Shown: positions 1-8,640, counted from the stretch's first letter. The stretch: 64,000 nucleotides of DNA from Thermoanaerobacter ethanolicus JW 200 (GCF_003722315.1 NZ_CP033580.1:62001-126000); one strand, 5' to 3'. Translations and numbers: made by a program. Notes: generated by a model not told the origin, from the sequence alone.

Positions 1-61
1 CGGGCTTTTAGGGCCCGCAGGATTTTAAGTCCTGTGCGTCTGCCAGTTCCGCCACTCCGGC
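1..61 (-). tRNA. tRNA-Leu (anticodon TAA), 3' part cut off by the window edge
   Basis: The reverse strand from 61 reads GCCGGAGTGGCGGAACTGG, the acceptor and D-arm start of a bacterial leucine tRNA. It is followed by an anticodon stem-loop carrying TAA between CCTGT-type arms and by the start of the long variable arm typical of class II tRNAs. The T arm and acceptor 3' strand lie outside the window. The serine alternative is excluded by the anticodon. Confidence 0.93.
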
Positions 62-157
62 TTCATCTCCTTGAGACAGTATTTATTATATTATATCTAT
101 ATCTTTAAGTCAATAGTTTTTTATCCACTTTTGCAACTTCAAATGAAAATTCCATTT

Positions 158-1063
158 CTATAGCTTAAATTCCCCAAATTTATAGAGGACTGCTCCTTCT
201 AAATTATCCCACTCACTAACCGTTATTTCTTTGAAACTCAGCATTTCTAATATAGTCAGTAATATAGCAGTTCCCGCAATTATTATATCAGCCCTTTGGG
301 GCTGCAATCCAAAAATTTTTTTTCGTTCTTCCAATGTAACAGACATAAATTTATCTAAAATCCTTTTAATTTCTTCCTTTTTTAACTGATAGCCATGGAC
401 TTTTTCTTGAGAATAAATTTCTAATTGCTGAGAAACTGCGGCAAGAGTTGTTATCGTTCCTCCTATGCCGATAACATTTTCAACCTCTTTGTACTTATCA
501 ATGGAATTTACCACTGCATCTATTATGTGTAACCTAATTTCATCATATTCCTCAGTTGTAGGAGGATCATTTTTAATAAATTTTTCAGTAAGCCTCACAG
601 CCCCTATATCAAAACTTTTTTTTACAAATTCTCTACCTTTGTACGCTAATTCAGTACTTCCTCCTCCTATATCTAACACCAGAGCATCTTCCTTATTAAC
701 TCCCATCACCGCTCCGATGTATCCAAACAAGCTCTCTGTTTCTCCATCTATAATTTCTACCTCTAGCCCAAGTTTTCCAATTTGCTCAAAAAAAGCATCT
801 TTATTTTTAGCATCCCTCATCGCAGATGTTGCAAAAGCATATATAACTTCTGCGCCTTTTTCTTGGGCCAATTTCACAAAGCGTTCAATCACTTCAATGC
901 TTCTCTGTATCGCATTATTATTTAACTTCCCCGTTTTAGAAATTCCTTCCCCTAATCGAGTTATTTCAACGTCTTTTTGTATCTTGTTTATATTTTCATT
1001 ATCTATGTCACATATAAGTTGGCGTATTGAATTTGTCCCTATATCAATCGCACAAATTCTCAT
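158..1063 (-). CDS. Ppx/GppA-family phosphatase (exopolyphosphatase / pppGpp phosphohydrolase)
   Basis: The protein (301 aa) belongs to the ASKHA-fold Ppx/GppA family, which hydrolyses inorganic polyphosphate or pppGpp in the cytoplasm. The N-terminal phosphate-binding motif DIGTNS is at residues 7-12, a second DIGGGSTEL motif lies near the middle, and a GIGGTITTL motif follows. At about 300 residues it is the short, two-domain form without the C-terminal HD-like extension. I chose ATG at 1063, because GGGGG lies about 5 nt upstream, over an in-frame TTG at 1075 with no ribosome site. It is the last gene of the leftward yabQ-divIC-S1 block, the usual position of this gene in clostridia. Substrate preference cannot be told from the sequence. 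Confidence 0.9.
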   Translation of the reverse strand: MRICAIDIGTNSIRQLICDIDNENINKIQKDVEITRLGEGISKTGKLNNNAIQRSIEVIERFVKLAQEKGAEVIYAFATSAMRDAKNKDAFFEQIGKLGLEVEIIDGETESLFGYIGAVMGVNKEDALVLDIGGGSTELAYKGREFVKKSFDIGAVRLTEKFIKNDPPTTEEYDEIRLHIIDAVVNSIDKYKEVENVIGIGGTITTLAAVSQQLEIYSQEKVHGYQLKKEEIKRILDKFMSVTLEERKKIFGLQPQRADIIIAGTAILLTILEMLSFKEITVSEWDNLEGAVLYKFGEFKL

Positions 1064-1125
1064 AATAACCCCCAACTATCACAGGTAAAAACCCTTTATG
1101 AAAAATCTTCGGGCATAACCCGAAG

Positions 1126-1557
1126 TTAATATCCATTGCTTCTTCTGTAGCCTGTGTTTCTTCTCTTGGAATCAAAATTCTTTCGCAGCTGTTGCTGTCT
1201 TTCGTCTGAATCCTTTAAAAACTTAAGCAATCTCTCTTCAAAAGAACTATTAGTATTATAATTCCTATTGCTCTGCCATACAAAATCCTTTGGATCTCTT
1301 TCTTTATTATTATTATTTTTTTTAGGCAAAGCCTTTTTGATTGACAAACTTATTCTTCCATTAGCATCCATGGACAATATTTTTACTTTTACTTTATCAT
1401 GCTCCTTCAAATGCTCCCTAATGTCTTTTACATAGGTATTAGCAACTTCCGAAATATGCACCAACCCAGTTTTTCCCTCTGGTAGCTGAATAAATGCTCC
1501 AAAGTCTGTGATGTTTAACACAGTGCCCTCAACAACATCTCCAACCTCAAATGGCAT
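1126..1557 (-). CDS. yabR: S1 RNA-binding domain protein (YabR-like)
   Basis: One S1 OB-fold domain spans roughly residues 4-75, with the hallmark GDVVEGTVLNITDFGAFI start and the LVHISEVA strand. A basic, low-complexity tail rich in N, K and R follows (about 80-143). Short S1 proteins of this kind resemble the repeated S1 domain of ribosomal protein S1 and PNPase and are thought to bind RNA. Placement directly downstream of divIC matches the yabR position in Bacillus subtilis and relatives, which is why I use that symbol. No catalytic function is evident, and the biological role of the family is poorly known. Confidence 0.85.
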   Translation of the reverse strand: MPFEVGDVVEGTVLNITDFGAFIQLPEGKTGLVHISEVANTYVKDIREHLKEHDKVKVKILSMDANGRISLSIKKALPKKNNNNKERDPKDFVWQSNRNYNTNSSFEERLLKFLKDSDERQQQLRKNFDSKRRNTGYRRSNGY

Positions 1558-1644
1558 ATAAATAAAGATCCTCCCTCTAAAAATTTTATTAATGAGTTCA
1601 TTATATATTAAAATACAAAATATTTCAAGATAAATTTTTCGAAA

Positions 1645-1932
1645 TCACTTTTTTGTCTCTTGTGTCTTAGTTTTTGAAATATCTACATAAATTATTTCTC
1701 CTTTTTTAACCAACCCCAATTTTTGCCTTGCCTCATTTTCAATAAAACTTTCACTATTTATCTGGTGAAGTAATTCATTTAAATACTTATTTTCTTTCAT
1801 TACTGCAGCTTCTTTATTTTTCAAATCCCTATACCTATTATTAAGTTTCTCTAATGCAACTTGCTGCTGAAAAAAAGTAAATCCAATATATGCAATAAAG
1901 GCAAAAAACAATATCTTCTTTAGTTTTTTCAC
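1645..1932 (-). CDS. divIC: Septum formation initiator DivIC/FtsB-like cell division protein
   Basis: A 95-aa bitopic membrane protein. There is a short cytoplasmic start (MKKLKK), one transmembrane segment at about residues 7-22, then a coiled coil (roughly 26-60) with heptad-spaced L and K/E, and a short extracellular end containing ENEARQKLGLVKKGE, the recognisable DivIC/FtsB pattern. DivIC partners FtsL and DivIB in the divisome and sporulation septum. It lies between yabQ and the S1 gene, the order seen in Bacillus and many clostridia. Sequence conservation in the family is low, so much of the confidence comes from size, topology and synteny. Confidence 0.88.
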   Translation of the reverse strand: MKKLKKILFFAFIAYIGFTFFQQQVALEKLNNRYRDLKNKEAAVMKENKYLNELLHQINSESFIENEARQKLGLVKKGEIIYVDISKTKTQETKK

Positions 1933-2000
1933 TCAAAACACCTACTTTCACAATGCGGATTAATCTATTATTTTTATTCGACATCTCTTTAAAAAATCCT

Positions 2001-2477
2001 CTATTTTTTCCTCTTAAAAATCTTAAAATAGGTTAAATTATTTTTTAGAAAAGCACCAGGCAAAGTTAAAATTTTTCTTGTAAACCTATAAGGAACAATA
2101 AAAAAATTGACTACTATTTTAACAGGGTATATAATAATTTCTGCCATCTTTTTTAAAAACTTTATTGTAAATTCATAAATTCCAATTAAAGCTTGGGTGA
2201 TGAAATAACTTAGTAACACATAATAAAGAATAACTCCAATTGCAAATCCTAAAAAACTATAAAGCCTGATTTCAACGTAATTGCTTATATACATAAAATA
2301 AAGCATAGTAATTGTCCCAAAAAGCCAAAATATAATATCGGCAATATTAGAAAAAGTTTTTTTAAGCCTAAAAACTTGCCTTGTCACTTTAAAAATATCG
2401 TATATAAATCCCAGCACAAAACCGCCATACACTGTAACTAAAAATGCATAAATTTGACTTTGTATGGTTATTACCAT
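2001..2477 (-). CDS. yabQ: Spore cortex biosynthesis membrane protein YabQ
   Basis: A 158-aa protein with several hydrophobic segments. A glycine-rich first helix (YGGFVLGFIYDIFKVTRQ) is followed by two or three further membrane spans (about 40-100) and a basic C-terminus. The FVLGFIYDIFR pattern and the location immediately before divIC fit YabQ, which in Bacillus is needed for spore cortex synthesis and localises to the forespore outer membrane through YabP. Here the usual neighbour yabP is not adjacent but lies 3.1 kb away at 5591-5887, separated by three unrelated genes, one of them on the opposite strand. I cannot identify its promoter with confidence; a sigma-E promoter would be expected. 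Confidence 0.85.
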   Translation of the reverse strand: MVITIQSQIYAFLVTVYGGFVLGFIYDIFKVTRQVFRLKKTFSNIADIIFWLFGTITMLYFMYISNYVEIRLYSFLGFAIGVILYYVLLSYFITQALIGIYEFTIKFLKKMAEIIIYPVKIVVNFFIVPYRFTRKILTLPGAFLKNNLTYFKIFKRKK

Positions 2478-2554
2478 TTACATACCCTCCTTTTCTTGTT
2501 ATATTATATTTATCCACTGCAACAAGAATGAAACTAAAATAGGGGCGATGCATC

Positions 2555-4174
2555 ATGACAACAGTATATGTTTCCGGACATAAAAATCCAGATACCGATT
2601 CTATTTGCTCAGCTATTGCTTATGCCTATCTAAAGCGCATATCTGAAGGTATAAATGCTATACCTGTTAGATTAGGTCCTATAAACCGAGAGACAAAATT
2701 TGTATTAGACTATTTTGGAGTAGAAAAGCCTACTTTTATTGAAAATGTATATACCCAAGTACAAGACATTAAATTTGATAAATCTCTTGTTTTTAAAGAA
2801 AACACCTCCATGTTTGAAGCATGGAACGCTATGATGGAAAAAAACATTAGAACAATAGCAGTAGTAGATGAGGAGAACAAATTAATAGGAATTGCAACAG
2901 TAGGAGATTTGGCAAAGGCATATCTTTCCTCTTCTCATGAATTATCTAAATATAAAATTCCTATTGACAATATATTAGCTACTTTGAAAGGAGAAGAAAT
3001 TTTAAGATATGTAGATTATCTTGAAGGCGACATTTTAGTAGCTGCAATGTCCAAAGAAAATGTGTTAAAAAGAATAAAAAAAGGAGATATCTTAATCGTT
3101 GGAGACAGAGATGATATACAGCAAGCTGCAATTCAACAAGGAATAAAAGCTCTCATAATTACTGGCAATAACGGAATTTCAGAAAAAATTTTTGAACTAG
3201 CTAAACAATACAAAGTAACAATTATAAAAGTTGTACCAGATACTTTTGACACTGTTAAATTATTAAACCAAAGTATACCATTATCATATGTAATAAAAAA
3301 AGAAGACCTAGTAACATTTAGAGTCAGCGATTATATTGATGATGTAAAAGAAGTAATGTTAAAATATAGATACCGCAACTTTCCAGTTGTCGATGAAGAA
3401 GGAAAAGTTGTAGGACTACTTGCAAGGCGACATATTTTAGACTATGAAAGAAAAAATGTAATAATGGTAGACCACAATGAATTCTCTCAAGCAGTAGAAG
3501 GAATAGAACAAGCAAGAATATTAGAAATAATTGACCATCACAGGATTGGGACGATAGAAACAGAGCAGCCAATACTATTTAGAAACCATCCAGTAGGCTC
3601 TACTGCTACAATTATAAATCGACTTTTTGAAGAAAAAGGGCTAATTCCAGAACCAAAAATAGCGGGAATAATGTGCGCTGCTATTTTATCAGATACTCTT
3701 GTATTTAAATCTCCTACTTGCACACCAGAAGACGTAAGAGCAGCTAAGAAACTTGCAGAAATTGCCAACATAGACATAAATGAGTTTGGAACTGAAATGT
3801 TCAAAGCAGGTACCTCTTTAGAAGGGAAAACTGTTGAAGAAATATTTTATACAGATTTTAAAGAATTTACAATAAATAATTATAAAATTGGCATAGGTCA
3901 GGTGAATACTCTCACAGATGCAGGAAAATTAAAACAAGACCTAATAAATTTTATGGAAAAAGTAAAAAAAGATAAAGGTTATGATATTTTACTACTTATG
4001 CTTACAGACATAATAAACGAAGGATCTGAAATACTTTTTGTAGGAAATAATAAAGAATTGTTGGAAAGAGCCTTCAACGTACAAATAAAAAATAACAGTT
4101 TTTACCTTCCATATGTCATATCAAGAAAAAAACAAGTATTGCCACCTATTATTAAAGCGATAAACTCCCAATAA
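2555..4174 (+). CDS. ppaC: Manganese-dependent inorganic pyrophosphatase, family II, with regulatory CBS and DRTGG domains
   Basis: A cytoplasmic family II pyrophosphatase (DHH superfamily) of 539 aa that splits PPi using Mn or Co. The N-terminal metal motif HKNPDTDS is at residues 9-16. A CBS domain (about 70-125), a DRTGG domain (about 155-245) and a second CBS domain (about 250-300) are inserted before the second half of the catalytic core, which resumes with MVDHNE (D306-H307) and the DHH triad at 327-329, followed by the C-terminal DHHA2 domain. Plain family II enzymes are about 310 aa, so the insertion defines the CBS-PPase subtype, known from clostridia to be controlled by adenine nucleotides and diadenosine polyphosphates. 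It stands alone on the plus strand within a leftward gene block and ends in a bidirectional hairpin. Confidence 0.95.
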   Translation: MTTVYVSGHKNPDTDSICSAIAYAYLKRISEGINAIPVRLGPINRETKFVLDYFGVEKPTFIENVYTQVQDIKFDKSLVFKENTSMFEAWNAMMEKNIRTIAVVDEENKLIGIATVGDLAKAYLSSSHELSKYKIPIDNILATLKGEEILRYVDYLEGDILVAAMSKENVLKRIKKGDILIVGDRDDIQQAAIQQGIKALIITGNNGISEKIFELAKQYKVTIIKVVPDTFDTVKLLNQSIPLSYVIKKEDLVTFRVSDYIDDVKEVMLKYRYRNFPVVDEEGKVVGLLARRHILDYERKNVIMVDHNEFSQAVEGIEQARILEIIDHHRIGTIETEQPILFRNHPVGSTATIINRLFEEKGLIPEPKIAGIMCAAILSDTLVFKSPTCTPEDVRAAKKLAEIANIDINEFGTEMFKAGTSLEGKTVEEIFYTDFKEFTINNYKIGIGQVNTLTDAGKLKQDLINFMEKVKKDKGYDILLLMLTDIINEGSEILFVGNNKELLERAFNVQIKNNSFYLPYVISRKKQVLPPIIKAINSQ

Positions 4175-4186
4175 GTTTATCGCTTT
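4154..4186. terminator. Bidirectional hairpin between convergent ppaC and the HAD gene
   Basis: A perfect 13-bp inverted repeat (4154-4166 and 4174-4186) with a 7-nt loop. The ppaC stop codon (4172-4174) and the reverse-strand stop of the HAD gene (4177-4179) both lie inside it. The sequence to the right is T-rich; the left flank is only moderately A-rich. Confidence 0.75.
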
Positions 4187-4806
4187 AACTTTTCTATTAT
4201 ATCGCCAAAATTTTTAAAAGAAATATATGGAATATCATTTTCTTTGCAATATTTTTCTAAAACACCATTTGCAAAAACCTCATCAGCATATTTCACAACA
4301 CAAATATCTGAATATCCATCTCCTATATATACTACATAATACCCCTCATTTTTGTATCTATTCAATACTTCCAGCTTACACATACCACATTTGTTGCAAT
4401 CCTTGCTCTTATATGGAAAATCCACTTTTATTTCTCCCTTATCAAACCAAAGCTTATTGCTATAAAACTCTACATTAAACCCATACTTGTCCATAATGGC
4501 CTTTATATTAAAGTCATATCCATCACTCACTATTACAACTTCATAATTCTTTACTTTGCAAAAATTTAAAAACTCCAAGAAATAATCATCTATCTCAATA
4601 GTGTAAAGCAAATCCAAAAGTTTTTTCTCGTTCATTTCCATAAGCTTTAATGTCTCAATTGCGCATTCTTCAGTAGACATTTCCCCCTTTTCCCATAATT
4701 CCTCATAATACTGCCAACCATCCTTTGCAAACTTATTCACCATCAAATCAACAGTATCTACTTTAGTAACAGTACCGTCAAAATCTACTAAAAAGACTTT
4801 CTTCAA
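4177..4806 (-). CDS. HAD-superfamily phosphatase, MtnX/phosphoserine-phosphatase-like
   Basis: A 209-aa HAD subfamily IB hydrolase. The nucleophile motif is DFDGT (D8 and D10), motif II is VVIVSDG near residue 95, and the metal motif GDGYSD sits in the C-terminal third. A helical cap lies between about 15 and 75. The protein resembles MtnX-type 2-hydroxy-3-keto-5-methylthiopentenyl-1-phosphate phosphatases and phosphoserine phosphatase-like enzymes. No methionine-salvage genes are nearby, so the substrate is open. A Cys cluster, CNKCGMC, in the region after the core could bind a metal. The gene is followed by 4823-5491 on the same strand with a 16-nt gap, so the two are probably cotranscribed. 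Confidence 0.8.
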   Translation of the reverse strand: MKKVFLVDFDGTVTKVDTVDLMVNKFAKDGWQYYEELWEKGEMSTEECAIETLKLMEMNEKKLLDLLYTIEIDDYFLEFLNFCKVKNYEVVIVSDGYDFNIKAIMDKYGFNVEFYSNKLWFDKGEIKVDFPYKSKDCNKCGMCKLEVLNRYKNEGYYVVYIGDGYSDICVVKYADEVFANGVLEKYCKENDIPYISFKNFGDIIEKLKR

Positions 4807-4822
4807 TTAAATTTCTCCCCCT

Positions 4823-5491
4823 TTATTTTATATTCAAAAGCCATTTTACAAATTTTATAGCCAAATCTTTGTGCTGTCCATTCGCAATAATTGTAACAAT
4901 TTTATCATTATAGTCATATCCCAAATTTTTTAAATATTTATTATTCCATCCAACGTATATTCCGTAAGCACCTGGTTTTACCTCATTAGAGGGTTCCTCT
5001 ACTTTTGCCACATTTAACCCTGATAAATTTAACTCCTTTATCTCATCCAATCGCAAAAAAGCACCTTGACTTGCCAATATATCAAAATTATTTTTATCTA
5101 AAATAATGACATCTATATCTTGCGCTCCCATTCTGGCCATTAATTTTTGAGTTGAGGCAGGGTCAAGAGTAAAATTGCCATTTGGATTTTTTACAAGCCC
5201 ATAAAAATCAATAGAAGCTTGTTTTTTGCCTGAAGGATCGCCAATCAATTCTTTAGTAACCTCTTTGCTAAATTCATTTAACCTATCAAAGTCCATAAAT
5301 TTCCCCACGAAGGCAATATTCAATACATATTCTTTTCTATTTAAGACACTGCTTGTAAAAGCGCCTAATAGATAAATCACCAATATGCCTGTGATAATAT
5401 GAACTTTATAATAGTCCCATATATATTCCACTTTTTCTTTTGTAGTCATGTTTCTAAACCAATTTTTTCTCTCCTCACTCATTTGTTTCAC
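4823..5491 (-). CDS. Hypothetical single-pass membrane protein with a large outside domain
   Basis: I do not recognise a named family. The 222-aa protein starts with a charged cytoplasmic stretch, has one transmembrane helix at about residues 32-50 (HIITGILVIYLLGAFTSSVL), and then about 170 residues predicted outside the cell. The outer part alternates strands and helices (YVLNIAFVGKF, DIDVIILDKNNFDILASQGAF, PGAYGIYVGWNN) in a way that recalls a periplasmic-binding-protein lobe, but this is only an impression. Most likely read with the downstream HAD gene. A possible role in signalling or ligand capture is speculation. Confidence 0.6.
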   Translation of the reverse strand: MKQMSEERKNWFRNMTTKEKVEYIWDYYKVHIITGILVIYLLGAFTSSVLNRKEYVLNIAFVGKFMDFDRLNEFSKEVTKELIGDPSGKKQASIDFYGLVKNPNGNFTLDPASTQKLMARMGAQDIDVIILDKNNFDILASQGAFLRLDEIKELNLSGLNVAKVEEPSNEVKPGAYGIYVGWNNKYLKNLGYDYNDKIVTIIANGQHKDLAIKFVKWLLNIK

Positions 5492-5571
5492 ACCTCTCTA
5501 CTTCCTTTGCGCAAAAATATCCAAATTTATTATAGCAATTAAACTTTTTAAAATCGAGTATATAAAACAAA

Positions 5572-5594
5572 ATAAGCCGCAACATGCGACTTAT
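5572..5594 (-). terminator. Intrinsic terminator behind yabP
   Basis: On the reverse strand a 10-bp stem with one mismatch (5585-5594 pairing with 5572-5581, 3-nt loop) is followed by TTTTGTTTT. It overlaps the yabP stop codon. Confidence 0.75.
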
Positions 5595-5887
5595 CTAAAC
5601 ATTCTACTTATGAATCCCCCTGATTTTCCTATAAGGCCACTTTTGTCACTGTAATTTAAATTTACTATTTCTCCATCAATTGACACTTGTCCGTCATCAA
5701 GGTTCAATTTATTAATGTGAAGCCCTTGACCTCTTATTGTCAAAATTCCCAAATCCGTCTCCAATATTACGGTTTCTTCGTCAAAGCTTACAACATTTGT
5801 TACCCCAGAAATACTGATTTTTTCTCTATTTTCAATTGTAATATTATGAGGTTTCCCCGCTCTTAAAAAGTTCCTTTTATCTTCCAT
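5591..5887 (-). CDS. yabP: Sporulation protein YabP (YabP/YqfC family)
   Basis: A 98-aa protein consisting of one YabP/YqfC domain: ITIENREKISISGV, SFDEETVILETDLGILTIRGQGLHI and LNLDDGQVSIDGEI are the conserved blocks, covering about residues 15-80. In Bacillus, YabP is made in the mother cell, sits around the forespore and recruits YabQ during cortex formation. The ribosome site GGGGAGG is about 8 nt before the ATG. In this genome it has its own terminator and is separated from yabQ. YqfC, the paralogue from another locus, is the alternative, but the remains of the mazG-hup-rqcP-yabQ-divIC block around it favour YabP. Confidence 0.88.
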   Translation of the reverse strand: MEDKRNFLRAGKPHNITIENREKISISGVTNVVSFDEETVILETDLGILTIRGQGLHINKLNLDDGQVSIDGEIVNLNYSDKSGLIGKSGGFISRMFR

Positions 5888-5950
5888 TTTAAACCTCCCC
5901 TCTTTTTAATTGACTATTATTATCTATGAATCTTGTACTTTTTTTAGAAC

Positions 5951-5973
5951 AAAAAAATCCTCCAATAGGAGGA
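5951..5973 (-). terminator. Intrinsic terminator behind the spoIID-like gene
   Basis: On the reverse strand a 6-bp G/C-rich stem (TCCTCC with GGAGGA, loop of 4) is followed by seven T residues, 3 nt after the stop codon of the spoIID-like gene. Its arms include a Shine-Dalgarno-like GGAGG. Confidence 0.8.
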
Positions 5974-5975
5974 CT

Positions 5976-6956
5976 TCAATCCCAAATCTTGACTATATTT
6001 ATGCTTTTAAAGTAATAGTTTAGTATGTCTTTCGCCTTTTTCCCCTCTTTAGCCATTTGATAAGCTCCCCATTGAGACATTCCTACACCATGCCCAAACC
6101 CTCTTCCTTTTATCACTAATTTACTTCCATCATAGGAAACCTCATCTATCATGGTAGATTTTAGTTTTTCACTTCCAATTGCCATTCTAAAATCGGGAGC
6201 ATTTACAGGAATCTTATCGAAAAGAAGGTTTATCGTCCTGCCTGAAGCTCCTTTTGTTCCTATTTTGACAGTTTTAAAGTCATTTATTCCAAGCCCCATT
6301 TTCTTTAACGCATTAATCACTTCACTTTTTGTAAAAGTAGCTGTCCAATGCTTTACATTAGCCGGTGCATCAGGACTATCATTTGACTTTACACTTACAA
6401 TGTAAGGAGGTTCCGCCTTTTTATAATTAAGGCCTTCTTTAGCTAAAGCAGTTTGTCCTGCTGCATGAGAGTGAAACCATGCATTTATAAATTTTCCGTC
6501 ATAGACAGCAACTACACCTCTTGTATCTTTTACTGCTTCTTTTATTTTAGAATTTATATTTGAAGGGTTCCAAGCTTGAGCCTCTTCAAAATCTGTTGAT
6601 ATATCAGCTCCTGGATATTTAGACTTTTTAGTGCTTACAAAATTTAAAACATATGTCCTTGCTAAAATCGCTTGTGCTTTTAAAGCCTCAATTGGCCAGT
6701 CATTCTTTATTTCTCCTGCCACCGTTCCTTCAACATACTTTTCTAGAGGCATTTTTTCTATTTTGCCCGTTTGCACAACATAAACTTTAAGAATAGGCTC
6801 TTTCTTCTCTCCTGCATTTATTTTGGCAGGTATTTTAGGTAGTTCCATTCGTGGCTTTTTTATTGGTTCAGGTTTTTTGGCGGGCGGCTTGCAGGAAGTC
6901 ATGGCAAATAACAAAGCTACTAACACCGCAATTAATTTCAGTATGTTCCTATACAA
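5976..6956 (-). CDS. SpoIID/LytB-domain protein, peptidoglycan lytic transglycosylase type
   Basis: A 326-aa exported protein. The N-terminus is a lipoprotein-like signal (hydrophobic residues about 8-20, then SC at 21-22), followed by a proline/lysine linker (about 24-50). The SpoIID domain begins with MPLEKYVEGTVAGEI and has the signature LKAQAILARTYVLNF. It ends with the conserved RGFGHGVGMSQWGAY block and the YYFKSINI tail. SpoIID cleaves glycan strands and, with SpoIIM and SpoIIP, drives forespore engulfment. However, clostridial genomes often carry several paralogues, and a companion spoIIQ or murAB gene is not next to this one, so spoIID itself is not assured. It lies between yabP and an IS element. 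Confidence 0.85.
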   Translation of the reverse strand: MYRNILKLIAVLVALLFAMTSCKPPAKKPEPIKKPRMELPKIPAKINAGEKKEPILKVYVVQTGKIEKMPLEKYVEGTVAGEIKNDWPIEALKAQAILARTYVLNFVSTKKSKYPGADISTDFEEAQAWNPSNINSKIKEAVKDTRGVVAVYDGKFINAWFHSHAAGQTALAKEGLNYKKAEPPYIVSVKSNDSPDAPANVKHWTATFTKSEVINALKKMGLGINDFKTVKIGTKGASGRTINLLFDKIPVNAPDFRMAIGSEKLKSTMIDEVSYDGSKLVIKGRGFGHGVGMSQWGAYQMAKEGKKAKDILNYYFKSINIVKIWD

Positions 6957-6975
6957 TTAAAATCCCTCCTATACT

Positions 6976-6986
6976 TTTATTTATAG
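6976..6986. repeat. Left copy of the 11-bp direct repeat flanking the IS element
   Basis: TTTATTTATAG occurs here and again at 8630-8640, exactly bordering the element, as expected of a target-site duplication. Because the sequence is AT-rich, the true duplication could be a little shorter. Confidence 0.75.
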
Positions 6987-8629
6987 ACTTGTGCAAAATT
7001 CAGAAGCCTTAATTTAAGCCATTCTACAGACATACTTTTTTCCTATCACTCTTGAATTTTTTATCTTTTATGTAGGATTTCCCCTCCCATTTGTCGAATT
7101 ATTATATATACACTATAAAAAATTTTTTAAGAAGGAGGAAATTCTACATGTACCAGCTTCAATTGCTTTTAAATATACCTGAACTCTTTACCTCTCAGTC
7201 TAAAATTGATTTCTATTCTTCTATGTTTGAAAATCTTGACCTGTCTTCAATACCTGAATTCCCTTCCTCTAGTCCTGGCCGTAAGGGTTATTCTCACCAT
7301 GCACTTTTTAGAGCTTTTATTGTCATGAAAGCTGAAAGATTCGGCACAATTTCTGACCTTTTAGATTATCTCCGCAATAATCTTATCATTGCTCATCTTT
7401 GTGGCTTCGACATTTCTAAACCTCTTCCTTCTTATTGGACTTTTCGCCGTTTTATTAATGACTTCTCTCATGATTATTTGACCTCTATTTTTCAAAATCA
7501 GGTCAATATCCTCAAAAATATGGGTATTATCTCCGGTGAGTTTATTTCCATGGATTCTACCCCTATTAAAGCTAACACTAAGTTAAATAACCCTAAGTCT
7601 TTTTCTAAAAATAAATTCTCTAAAGATAATCAGCCTAAGTCAGATAAGGATTGTAAATTAGGCGTTTATTCTGCTTCTAACGATTCTTCTAATAAACGCT
7701 ATAAGTTTTATTGGGGCTATAAAAATCACATTATTGTTGATGCTATCTCTGGTTTACCCATCGCTGAAACTACTACCCCCGCTGATGCCCCTGATTTTGA
7801 AGCCGCTTTATCTTTGCTTGAGAAGACTAATAAGTGGTTTAACCTTAAGTATGTTAATTTTATTGCCGATAAGGGGTATGATGTTAAGAGAGTTTATAAT
7901 TTTGTTAGAGATACTCTCCATGGTCATTGTTTTATTCCTCTTAACAAGCGTAATTCTAAAAATCCCCCACTGACTGATGATGGTTATATGGTTTGTGAAG
8001 CAGGTATTAAAATGCTCAAAGATGGCAAGCAATATTTTGATGGTTTTATTAAGCAAAAATTTGTTTGCAAGTTCTGTAATTCTAAAGATGACTCTGCCTG
8101 CCCTATTCAGCATCCTAAATATTTTAATGGCAAAAAGCATAGAGGCTGTACTAAGTATGCTATTATATCTTCTGATTATAGGTCCTCTATTAATAGAGAC
8201 TCCCTATATTTTAAGGCTGTCTATAAATTGAGGATTGAATCAGAAAGATATAATTCCCGCTTTAAAGCTCTAGATTTTGAAAAAGCTTATGTTAGAAATA
8301 TTAATTCTGTCAGCAACCTTAATACTTTTGGCCATATTACTTTGCTTACTGTCGCTATTGTAGCTATTAAACTGGGTAAATTTGATGAGTTTAGATCTCT
8401 TGTTGCTTTGATGCAATCGGCCTAATTTTTATTGAATCTATTTCATGCCATTTTTTAACATTTGACTTCTACAGGATATTTATGCCCTTTTTTAGCTCCT
8501 CTTTTTGTCTTTTCTTTTCCCTTACCACTTCCTTTATGTTTGATTGTCAGTGTTGATTACTATATATTGTATGTAATACATATTTTGGTTTTTGATTATG
8601 ATTATTTTAATTAATTTTGCACATCCCTA
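6987..8629 (+). mobile_element. Insertion sequence, about 1.64 kb, DDE transposase type
   Basis: The ends carry an inverted TGTGCAAAATT (6990-7000; complement at 8613-8623), and the whole is bordered by an 11-bp direct repeat (6976-6986, 8630-8640). It contains one complete transposase gene (7148-8425) with a good ribosome site, so the element may still be active. It has inserted between the spoIID-like gene and the rqcP gene, in intergenic DNA, transcribed against its neighbours. Base composition of the transposase (T-rich third positions such as TCT, CCT and GCT) differs from the A-rich codon use of host genes. I assign it loosely to the IS5/IS1182 side of the DDE transposases. Confidence 0.88.
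7148..8425 (+). CDS. Transposase of the 1.64-kb IS element (DDE, IS4/IS5/IS1182-like)
   Basis: A 425-aa transposase. The N-terminal part has the DUF772-like stretch (SYWTFRRFIND). The first catalytic Asp is in SMDSTPIKANT, the second in ADKGYD, and the acidic third in ESERYNSRFK. A Cys-containing insert (CKFCNSKDDSACPIQHP...CTKY) sits between the second and third catalytic blocks, like the zinc-ribbon-like insert of IS1182 enzymes. I chose ATG at 7148, which has AAGGAGGAAATT upstream, over the earlier in-frame codon at 7091. The reading frame is intact from end to end. Confidence 0.88.
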   Translation: MYQLQLLLNIPELFTSQSKIDFYSSMFENLDLSSIPEFPSSSPGRKGYSHHALFRAFIVMKAERFGTISDLLDYLRNNLIIAHLCGFDISKPLPSYWTFRRFINDFSHDYLTSIFQNQVNILKNMGIISGEFISMDSTPIKANTKLNNPKSFSKNKFSKDNQPKSDKDCKLGVYSASNDSSNKRYKFYWGYKNHIIVDAISGLPIAETTTPADAPDFEAALSLLEKTNKWFNLKYVNFIADKGYDVKRVYNFVRDTLHGHCFIPLNKRNSKNPPLTDDGYMVCEAGIKMLKDGKQYFDGFIKQKFVCKFCNSKDDSACPIQHPKYFNGKKHRGCTKYAIISSDYRSSINRDSLYFKAVYKLRIESERYNSRFKALDFEKAYVRNINSVSNLNTFGHITLLTVAIVAIKLGKFDEFRSLVALMQSA

Positions 8630-8640
8630 TTTATTTATAG
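8630..8640. repeat. Right copy of the 11-bp direct repeat flanking the IS element
   Basis: Identical to 6976-6986. One base further out the two copies differ (T versus A). Confidence 0.75.

Noticed and set aside
465-1088. A 207-codon forward frame opposite the Ppx/GppA gene
   Set aside because: It is the antisense of a well-supported gene; its Ser/Leu/Pro-rich composition is what antisense of AT-rich coding DNA gives, and it has no ribosome site.
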